40,710 nucleotides of DNA, taken from assembly GCA_029247265.1 (NCBI GenBank), contig JAQWLN010000130.1, positions 1 to 40,710 of the forward strand, in the 5' to 3' direction. A program made the translations under genes and the position numbers. Positions 34,765 to 40,710 of the stretch are shown here, one piece after another. The DNA is from Fuerstiella sp. (lineage in GTDB: Bacteria; Planctomycetota; Planctomycetia; Planctomycetales; Planctomycetaceae). A model generated the notes under the pieces. That model was given only the letters and a program-made list of their open reading frames with translations. It searched no databases and was not told the DNA's origin. The stretch's first letter is position 1. Every line of letters starts with the position of its first letter.

Positions 34765-36429
34765 ATGAGTTCACTTCTGAAAATCAGTGCGTGTCTTGCA
34801 CTGTCCACTATTCTCAGCGGTTTGTCGGGAGCCGCGGTTGTCGCGGACGATGGCAGCACTGTGCGAGTGTTCATCTTTGCCGGCCAGTCAAACATGGTGG
34901 GTTCTGATTCGAAGGTGGAGGACATCAAACGTTTTCCACCATTTGCTGGGCTCGGGAACGCTCAGGCGGACGTCCGGTTTTCGTATTGCATCGGTCGCCA
35001 GAATAAGTCTCGCTCTGACGGCTGGGTGGATCTGCAGCCGGTCAATAATGTGGTGGGGCCGGAGCTGAGTTTTGCCCGCAAGGTGGCTGGGAATATTGAC
35101 GCTCCGATTGCAATCATTAAATGTGCTGCGGGCGGCACGCATCTGGGCGGCGACTGGAATCCCGACCAGCCCGAGGGGTTTGAAATGTATCCACTGGCGC
35201 TGGACCTGATCAGGTCGTCGCTGGAAATGCTGGACAAACAGAAGATTGACTACCGCATCGAAGGCTTCATGTGGCACCAGGGCGAAAACGACATGTTTAA
35301 CGAAGGGTACATGGCGAGCTATGGGAAGAACCTGAAGAACTTTCTGGCGCGTTGGCGCCGTGATCTCAAGACGCCTGACTTGAAGTTTTATATTGGAGAG
35401 CTCTGTACCAAGACGATCTGGGGCATGGATCTGCGTCCCCGCATGTACGCAATCAGCCAGGGGCAGAAAACTGTCACTGCAGCCGACCGGCTGGCCGAGT
35501 ACATTCCGACCTCCCATGTTGGCGTCGAGATCGGCGGCGGTGTCGGATTACATTATCACTATGGGACGCTGGGGCAATTGGAACACGGTGTCAACTATGC
35601 CGACAGTTATTTGCGGACGATCGCTAAGAGCGAAACGCCTGCTGCCCGGACACTGCAAAAATGGCCGTACAAAAAGGGAAGCCGAATCAAACTGTTCGTG
35701 CTTTCCGGTCACCGTAATATGGAAGGCGAACGCGCTTTCGTACAGGAACTGAAGGGCCTGAAACGCGAACTGCTCAGTGACAATCACAGGATCGCTTACA
35801 CATACAGTATCGGTGGCGGCTATCGGAAGTCCGCTGGTTGGGAACCGCTCGGTCCCGCAGGTTATTACGATACGTTCGGGCCGGAGCTCAGCTTCGCTGC
35901 CAGGCTGAGCGAAAAGCTTGACGACAATATCGCAATCGCCAAATTCACCCACAGCGGTTCGCAGATGAATGACTGGACACCGGAAGGAAGTCTGGCGAAA
36001 ACTCGACACCTCTATCCGGACTTCATCGCCTTTGTTAAAGATTCAGTGAAGGAACTGCAGGCAAGGGGGCACGAAGTGGAGCTGGCAGGGATTTTTTACC
36101 ATGTGGGCGAAAACGAAATGTCCATGCCGTCGTATCGGAAAAGCGCAGCTGCATGGCTGCAGTCGACGGTGACTCAGAGTAGACTGGATCTTGCGGCGCC
36201 GGAACTCCGGTGGTACGTCAGTCAGCAGCCTCCTACCGATCATGAACGTGTTAACGCGATCGATGTGACTGGTCAGCTGGAAGGTGTCGCGTCGGCCGAT
36301 GGGAATTTGATGCACACTAAGGTGTTTGACCTTCCTGATCAGCCAAAGCAACTCGTCCTCAACACGGCTGGTGTGGTTCACCTGGGACAGGTCATCGCCG
36401 ACGAGTTTCTTCAGGCGACCGCTCGTTAG
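34765..36429 (+). CDS. Secreted tandem SASA-domain protein, second domain degenerate
   Basis: The 554-residue protein has a signal peptide (about 1-26) and two successive SGNH/SASA domains. Domain 1 (about 33-290) is a normal acetylesterase of the type acting on glycans: VRVFIFAGQSNMVGSDS with nucleophile Ser42, FMWHQGENDM and LHYHYGTLGQLEHGVNYAD with the catalytic His. Domain 2 (about 305-550) repeats the layout (KLFVLSGHRNMEGERAF, GIFYHVGENEMSM, GVVHLGQVIADEF), but the nucleophile position is Arg317 (GHRNM in place of GQSNM). The second domain is therefore probably a non-catalytic binding or structural partner. It is not adjacent to the other SASA gene (5704-7482). The frame is intact. Confidence 0.88.
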   Translation: MSSLLKISACLALSTILSGLSGAAVVADDGSTVRVFIFAGQSNMVGSDSKVEDIKRFPPFAGLGNAQADVRFSYCIGRQNKSRSDGWVDLQPVNNVVGPELSFARKVAGNIDAPIAIIKCAAGGTHLGGDWNPDQPEGFEMYPLALDLIRSSLEMLDKQKIDYRIEGFMWHQGENDMFNEGYMASYGKNLKNFLARWRRDLKTPDLKFYIGELCTKTIWGMDLRPRMYAISQGQKTVTAADRLAEYIPTSHVGVEIGGGVGLHYHYGTLGQLEHGVNYADSYLRTIAKSETPAARTLQKWPYKKGSRIKLFVLSGHRNMEGERAFVQELKGLKRELLSDNHRIAYTYSIGGGYRKSAGWEPLGPAGYYDTFGPELSFAARLSEKLDDNIAIAKFTHSGSQMNDWTPEGSLAKTRHLYPDFIAFVKDSVKELQARGHEVELAGIFYHVGENEMSMPSYRKSAAAWLQSTVTQSRLDLAAPELRWYVSQQPPTDHERVNAIDVTGQLEGVASADGNLMHTKVFDLPDQPKQLVLNTAGVVHLGQVIADEFLQATAR

Positions 36430-36978
36430 GAGGCAGTGACGTAGACAAGTAGCTGTCCTGCCCCTGCAGACACCCTTGTCAGTTTGTCCAAACGCTGTCG
36501 AGAAATCTTAGCGTTGATCTTGTTGCTCTACGCGTGACGCATCTGAATAAAGGAGTCGATCGCACGATCCTCGTTCAGATCGTGCGCCGCCAATTCACTC
36601 CGATCACGACCGGACGAGCAATCAGGAAAACAATCACTGTAGTTTTCACGCACTTCCGAAGCATGTTTGGATTTTCCACAGCAGTACAAAGGTAAATGAC
36701 GATTCCACGGCGTCCGCAATGAAAGTAACTGCGAGCTATGTGACGTCAAGGATGCCAGATCGAGCGTTGAACGCTTCCTGCCCGGTTGCGGATTCAAAGC
36801 ATTTCACGAAATGACATGTGCCGAGTGTATCCCATAGAGCCATGACTGCCATGGTCCCTGACGCCCCGTTCGCAGGGAAGCAATGATGGGAGAGAAGAGA
36901 GGCCTCGTTCCGAGATCGCATGAACATCCATGCAATCTCGTTTGGCCAACGTCAATCTCCCGCGAAGCTGGCATCGTC
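36430..36978. other. Intergenic region between convergent genes
   Basis: These 549 bp hold only short unsupported frames. No terminator, RNA gene or family match is evident; the region may contain an old gene remnant too decayed to identify. Confidence 0.35.
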
Positions 36979-37890
36979 TTACGGCTCTGTTTCGGCTGAT
37001 GGCCGTTCCTCGAAGCTCACTTGTTGGATCCTTTCCGGTCGCTGTCTGACAATTCGCCGTGCCTGGACTCGTCCGGCAAGATGGCCGCCAAGAACTCCTG
37101 CCACGTAGAGTGGTTTTCCCAGGGCAGGCACGACCGTCGAGATTGATTCGCCCAGATACGTTCCATAGGCCGGGTACAGAATGCGGTTTGCGGGCTGTTC
37201 GTCTGCGAGCGTTCCTTCAGCACGCAGGTAGCTGAGTGCGTCGTTGCTGGCCACGGGTTCATACCATAGGGGGGGGGGCACGGGCAGCAGATAACCGGCT
37301 GCATAGGTTCCCTTGTAGTATCTCCTGGCGAAGTCTTTGGCGTGGCCGCCTTCGTGCATCGCCACAGCCGGAATGTCGGAGTAGATACTGACGGTATTGG
37401 TGAATGGGTTGTAGTGATCACCGCCAATCAGTCGACCGGTGAACACGGTCTCCACCAGCCAGGGCGTAGTGCCGAGCGTGTAACGCCAACCCCAGCCGAC
37501 CGACTTGTTGGCCACCAGTCGCTTCCATTCGTTGCCGGGAGCGTACTGATTCAAACGGACCTTGACCGTGGTCAGGTTGTTGCGTGCGAGATATGCGGCG
37601 ATCGCCTGTTCGGTTTCCGGCGAAATGTTGTGATTGTCGACTCGCCGATTCCACAGCATGATCTTGTCGGGGATTCCAACGACCCACCCGATTCCATCAA
37701 TGATCGGTCGCCGCCGGCCTCGTTCAATTTGCGTGTCGGTAACGGCAGCCAGTTGTTCTGAAGTGTGATACCCCGAGCTGGCTCCGTAGCGATAGGGAGC
37801 GGTGACACAGCCGCTGGCGAACAGGCACAGTGCGGTACAAAGCCCGATCGCGATATGGGCGAATTTCCACCGGCCACAGGTGCGTAACAT
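36979..37890 (-). CDS. Lipoprotein with HExxH metalloprotease motif
   Basis: The frame opens at 37941, but the Met at 37890 (MLRTCGRWKFAHIAIGL) starts a lipoprotein signal with ALCLFASGC (lipidated Cys28), for 303 residues. The core holds VAMHEGGHAKDF, where HEGGH (179-183) fits the zinc-binding HExxH of metallopeptidases; a downstream Glu-rich helix (YLRAEGTLADEQ) could supply a third ligand. No known peptidase family is obvious, and the role in the outer or inner membrane is an inference. A run of ten C residues (plus-strand G, about 37269-37278) lies within the coding sequence at VPPPLW. Confidence 0.65.
   Translation of the reverse strand: MLRTCGRWKFAHIAIGLCTALCLFASGCVTAPYRYGASSGYHTSEQLAAVTDTQIERGRRRPIIDGIGWVVGIPDKIMLWNRRVDNHNISPETEQAIAAYLARNNLTTVKVRLNQYAPGNEWKRLVANKSVGWGWRYTLGTTPWLVETVFTGRLIGGDHYNPFTNTVSIYSDIPAVAMHEGGHAKDFARRYYKGTYAAGYLLPVPPPLWYEPVASNDALSYLRAEGTLADEQPANRILYPAYGTYLGESISTVVPALGKPLYVAGVLGGHLAGRVQARRIVRQRPERIQQVSFEERPSAETEP
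37269..37278. repeat. Homopolymer tract of ten G (C on the coding strand)
   Basis: Ten consecutive G on the plus strand sit inside the HExxH lipoprotein gene and encode part of PVPPPLW. Gain or loss of one base would shift the frame after about residue 210. Confidence 0.85.
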
Positions 37891-37941
37891 CATGCAGTTG
37901 TACTCGGTGGATAAGGGAGATATTGATTCGGAACGACGCAT

Positions 37942-38289
37942 TCAGGTCGCGAATGATATCTGTGTCCTGTAAATCCGAAAAGATCTGTTAGCGGACATGA
38001 GCGAAACGCCGTCGCCTGGTACAAACAAGGGGCAGGCGCGAATGCCATTGACTAACGCGAAACTCATTTACTTGTGCTGGCAAATCATACGCCGTGCACC
38101 GCGATTCGAAAAATGGGCGTATTCTGACATTGTTGAATTACGGATGAGTTCGTGAAACGGTTGGCCACCGTTCGATAGTGAATGGGAATCGAATCAAACT
38201 TGGCAACAACAGACGCAGCGTCGGAATAAGTCGACAACGGAAATGCGGCGACCTGGTAATCGCACGTGGGCAACGACGTATTCCATTCG
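37942..38289. other. Intergenic region
   Basis: These 348 bp lie upstream of the lipoprotein gene and downstream of the VF530 gene, both leftward. A minus-strand frame at 38085-38408 overlaps the VF530 gene and looks like a shadow. Nothing else is seen. Confidence 0.35.
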
Positions 38290-38595
38290 TTACTTCGGGC
38301 GTGCTCGATTCCAAACACTGTCCGTTTCACTTTGTGTTTCATTGGTGTCTGCGTTTTTCTTGCCATGCCGCGCGTCGTAACTGATCGAGTACACATAGAG
38401 CCGCTCAACTTTTGCTCGGGCCCAGGCCGTTTTTCGAAGAAATTTCAAACTGCTGTTGATGCTCGGCTCGCACGTAAAACAATCGATGTTGATGCGATTA
38501 CCCAACCGCTCCCAGCCGTACTCAGCGACCAGGTACTCGAGGATCGATTTCAGCGTCATGCCGTGTAGTGGATTGTTAGGCTGTGATTTGCTCAT
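38290..38595 (-). CDS. VF530-family (DUF2132) DNA-binding-like protein
   Basis: The frame opens at 38712, but family homology begins at the Met at 38595 ([19 protein letters not shown]), giving 101 residues. The block [45 protein letters not shown] and [13 protein letters not shown] is the complete VF530 domain, a small helical fold described as DNA-binding-like in Vibrio VF530. About 30 extra residues rich in Asn, Thr and Lys follow. Cytoplasmic; function in the cell unknown. Confidence 0.85.
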   Translation of the reverse strand: MSKSQPNNPLHGMTLKSILEYLVAEYGWERLGNRINIDCFTCEPSINSSLKFLRKTAWARAKVERLYVYSISYDARHGKKNADTNETQSETDSVWNRARPK

Positions 38596-39020
38596 GGGTT
38601 TTAGTGTAACGAATTGATTCAGCAGCCAGGGTACTCGCCGCATATTGCCATAGTTTTGTTGCCTGATCAAACTTGGGGCAACGCAGGGCGTCAGCTTCAT
38701 CGACCGAAGCACCTAAATGGCACTGGGCGAGTCGATCTGGAAACGTTGATATGTTGGCTCTGACGGTAACCTGATGTCAAGACAGGGGAAATGATCCGCT
38801 GCAAGAGCGATGAACTCATTTCGCTATTCAAACCATCGGAATGCCGTGAGTCGCGCGATTGATGGAACAGCTGAAACGGAGGGAGGTGTTTGGTCGTTCC
38901 TCTAATGTTTTATGACCCCGGCACCGAGAGCGGGCAGCGGTGCCGTGAGTGGAATGCCTGAGCTCTTTGGTCCATTGTGAATGAGAGTCAGATTAGTAGG
39001 GACGCGATCACGGCGACGGT
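38596..39020. other. Intergenic region
   Basis: This is a gap of about 425 bp between the end of the leftward msrA gene and the start of the leftward VF530 gene. No coding frame, RNA gene or terminator with a T tract is convincing. Confidence 0.35.
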
Positions 39021-39692
39021 TTACTTCGTCATCGCGTTGAGGCGATTCGGAAGCACCCAGTCGGGCCGCACGAAATGGCAGGTGTAGCCATTTGGCATTC
39101 GCTGCAAGTAGTCTTGGTGCTCCGGCTCTGCCTCCCAGAAGGGACCGGCACGGTCTACTTCCGTGACCACTTTTCCTGGCCATATTCCGGACGCATTAAC
39201 GTCTTCGATCGTGTCCAACGCGACCTTCATCTGCTCGTCCGTGGTGTAGAAAATGGCCGATCGGTACGACGCACCACGGTCATTGCCCTGTCGATTGACG
39301 GTGGTCGGGTCATGAACCTGAAAGAAAAATTCAAGCAGGTTCCGGTAGCTTGTCTGATCCGGATCAAACATAACTTCAATGGCTTCGGCATGCGTGCCGT
39401 GGTTGCGATAGGTCGCGTTCGGCAGGTTACCGCCTGTGTAACCGACTCGTGTCTTGACAACTCCGGGCATCCTGCGAATCAGTTCCTGCATTCCCCAGAA
39501 GCATCCGCCAGCCAGTATCGCTTTTTCATTCAGTTCACTGTCTTCACTTAATACTTCCGTTGATTCGTCATTCGCCAGCTCGTTTCGCTCCTTCTGCTCG
39601 TTTCGCTCCTTCTGCTCCGTGTTCACGCCAATCACCACAAGAGCTGCCAGCATGGCCAATCCACAAACTGTCAGTATGCCGATTTTTATCAT
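39021..39692 (-). CDS. msrA: Membrane-anchored peptide methionine sulfoxide reductase A
   Basis: MsrA reduces methionine-S-sulfoxide in proteins. The 223-residue protein has the complete family core: [17 protein letters not shown] with nucleophile Cys64, [51 protein letters not shown] and [11 protein letters not shown]. An N-terminal hydrophobic helix ([20 protein letters not shown]) followed by a charged linker indicates export or anchoring facing the periplasm, unlike the usual cytoplasmic MsrA. The linker contains the tandem peptide [13 protein letters not shown], encoded by an 18-bp direct repeat. The C-terminus ([12 protein letters not shown]) has one further Cys that may resolve the sulfenic acid. 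Confidence 0.93.
   Translation of the reverse strand: MIKIGILTVCGLAMLAALVVIGVNTEQKERNEQKERNELANDESTEVLSEDSELNEKAILAGGCFWGMQELIRRMPGVVKTRVGYTGGNLPNATYRNHGTHAEAIEVMFDPDQTSYRNLLEFFFQVHDPTTVNRQGNDRGASYRSAIFYTTDEQMKVALDTIEDVNASGIWPGKVVTEVDRAGPFWEAEPEHQDYLQRMPNGYTCHFVRPDWVLPNRLNAMTK
39579..39614. repeat. 18-bp tandem repeat in the msrA linker
   Basis: CTCGTTTCGCTCCTTCTG occurs at 39579-39596 and again at 39597-39614, followed by a further partial CTCC. On the coding strand it encodes two copies of a QKERNE hexapeptide in the linker between the membrane helix and the enzyme. Confidence 0.9.
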
Positions 39693-40030
39693 GGTCTCGA
39701 TCCGGAGTACTAAAGCGTTATTCGATGACTGTTTGACGAGGATACCAGCACGACACCCTGTCGACGTGCATCATGGCCTGCCTGAATGTCATCGACATCG
39801 TCTAAGTATCGATGCAAGGCCGCTTCATAATCTTCCCACATAATGAAATACGAAGGCTTCCCTCTAATTTTCTCGCACCACTGTCCGTTTGGATGTGGAA
39901 AAAACGCGAATTCTTTGTTTTGGTTTGCCCGGCATGACTGCCGACGAGGTAACTGCCATTAGTGTTGGTTCTGGTGCCGTAATCGAATCAGCCGATGCCG
40001 AAATTGTAGAAACACCAATGTTTTCAACAA
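39693..40030. other. Intergenic region, possible gene remnant
   Basis: A plus-strand frame between about 39868 and 40052 is open and reads GMTADEVTAISVGSGAVIES and ETPMFSTSIRSSTG, which looks protein-like but matches no family I know. It runs into the tRNA-like sequence at 40031. It may be the tail of a disrupted gene. Confidence 0.3.
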
Positions 40031-40075
40031 GCATCCGTAGCTCAACTGGATAGAGCACCGGTCTTCGGAACCGGG
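40031..40075 (+). tRNA. Truncated tRNA-Arg (anticodon UCG), 3' part degenerate
   Basis: The sequence GCATCCG, then TA, the D arm GCTCAACTGGATAGAGC, and the anticodon arm CCGGT-CTTCGGA-ACCGG match a bacterial tRNA-Arg with anticodon TCG. The remainder should give a T arm with TTCGAAT and an acceptor 3' strand CGGATGC. Instead a GC-rich stretch follows (GGCGGTTGCCACGG) that forms at best a weak T-like arm with a wrong loop, and there is no matching acceptor strand or CCA. It is a tRNA fragment, possibly left by integration or deletion, and not a functional tRNA. Confidence 0.7.
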
Positions 40076-40080
40076 GCGGT

Positions 40081-40514
40081 TGCCACGGTCGGGCGTCGCC
40101 AGTCAGAATTCAGACGTGAAACAAGACGACATTCTCCCGTGAAACCCCACAAACTCCTGCCACGCCTGCATATCGCTTCGATTCCACAATCGCAGAATTA
40201 AACTTGGGCGGCTTTCCGAGCTTGGTCTTGTGAAGCCATGGATGGGCGAAATCTATGTGATGTCGGTCAATCATTGGACCATATTCACGGAGCCAACACG
40301 CGCCGATCCTATACCTTGCAGCAGAACCGTGGAAACTGAAAGAATCTGCTTCACATCGCCCTGTAGGTGACTGCATGCCAAGATATAACGGCACCATTGA
40401 TGGAATTGTGAATTTGACGTGCCTCATGTGCAGAAATTTACATCCCGTCCGGCACATTAACCTGTTTTCACATTAGACTGAATCACCGTCCCGTGTAGCA
40501 GTCTCCGGAATTCC
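40081..40514. other. Intergenic region, unsupported minus-strand frame
   Basis: A minus-strand frame at 40110-40457 (115 codons) has no recognisable family, signal peptide or ribosome site, so I do not call it. The region should contain the promoter of the cytochrome gene at 40515. Confidence 0.3.
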
Positions 40515-40710
40515 ATGACTCCAACCAGACACGTTCCATTCCTTGCCTGGACTCTGGCCGCTGTCTGTGCCTCGGCCGCTGATCCGCCGATCGATTTCAG
40601 TCAGGATGTCGCGCCGATTCTCGAGAAGCATTGTCTGCATTGTCACTCGGACAACATCAGCAAGGGTGACGTCTCGCTTTCGACGATCAAGAGCCTGCGG
40701 AAAACGAATA
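40515..40710 (+). CDS. Secreted planctomycete cytochrome c protein (probable DUF1549/DUF1553 family), 3' truncated by window edge
   Basis: The first 65 codons are present. A signal peptide (MTPTRHVPFLAWTLAAVCAS) is followed by IDFSQDVAPILEKHCLHCHS and a heme motif CLHCH. This is the typical start of the large planctomycete cytochrome c proteins (PSC1/DUF1549/DUF1553). In other loci they precede a DUF1501 gene. The rest lies outside the window, so the domain content is inferred from the N-terminus only. Confidence 0.8.
   Translation, partial: MTPTRHVPFLAWTLAAVCASAADPPIDFSQDVAPILEKHCLHCHSDNISKGDVSLSTIKSLRKTN

Noticed and set aside
1-40710. CRISPR arrays, insertion sequences, prophage or toxin-antitoxin modules
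   Set aside because: No regular spaced repeats, transposase, integrase or phage structural motifs were recognised.

Overview
The window reads as a planctomycete chromosome (Planctomycetales type). The evidence is the gene repertoire: a PVC-type heme-binding dehydrogenase fused to ThuA, HEAT repeats and cytochrome c, a DUF1501 protein, the start of a planctomycete-type secreted cytochrome c at the right edge, secreted PQQ-propeller and FG-GAP proteins, two SASA-type acetylesterases, and many small secreted proteins in sparsely packed DNA. I see no phage, insertion sequence, integrase or CRISPR array.

Layout. 1-5 kb: a 5'-damaged cysE, then leftward secreted genes (PQQ propeller, FG-GAP protein, alpha/beta esterase, orphan tail of a PVC heme protein). 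5-7.5 kb: NYN-domain protein and a secreted sialate O-acetylesterase. 7.8-11.5 kb: a leftward pair made of a Tat-exported ABC-type substrate-binding protein, broken by three in-frame stops, followed 8 bp later by a membrane hybrid histidine kinase. 12.4-19.5 kb: Gfo/Idh/MocA oxidoreductase, a 1474-residue ThuA/dehydrogenase/HEAT/cytochrome c protein, and a secreted His/Cys-rich PDZ protein ending at a terminator. 19.5-23.4 kb: a rearranged surface-glycan-type cluster. 23.9-28.2 kb: NtrC-type sigma-54 activator, FmdB zinc ribbon, GNAT acetyltransferase and a four-CBS protein. 28.2-40.7 kb: SDR, DUF1501, small secreted proteins, radical SAM DUF4080-type protein, a tandem SASA protein with a degenerate second half, a HExxH lipoprotein, a VF530 protein, membrane-anchored MsrA, a truncated tRNA-Arg and the start of a cytochrome c gene.

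The most informative structure is at 20.0-23.1 kb. The 5' half of a DegT/DnrJ aminotransferase lies on the plus strand and ends at about 23127, while its 3' half lies on the minus strand from about 20003. The 5' half of a WbqC-family gene lies on the minus strand (23404 to about 23126), while its 3' half lies on the plus strand (about 20005-20466). Flipping 20003-23127 at a shared TGAA/TTCA tetranucleotide rejoins both genes in frame at once and puts all six genes of the cluster on one strand. I infer a 3.1-kb inversion, or an assembly chimera that mimics one, that split two glycan-biosynthesis genes.

A second theme is decay by nonsense changes. In-frame stops break the substrate-binding protein (three), a small secreted protein (one), the aminotransferase 3' half (one) and probably the cysE N-terminus (one). 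TAA, TAG and TGA are all represented, so this looks like pseudogene formation or low-quality sequence and not code reassignment.
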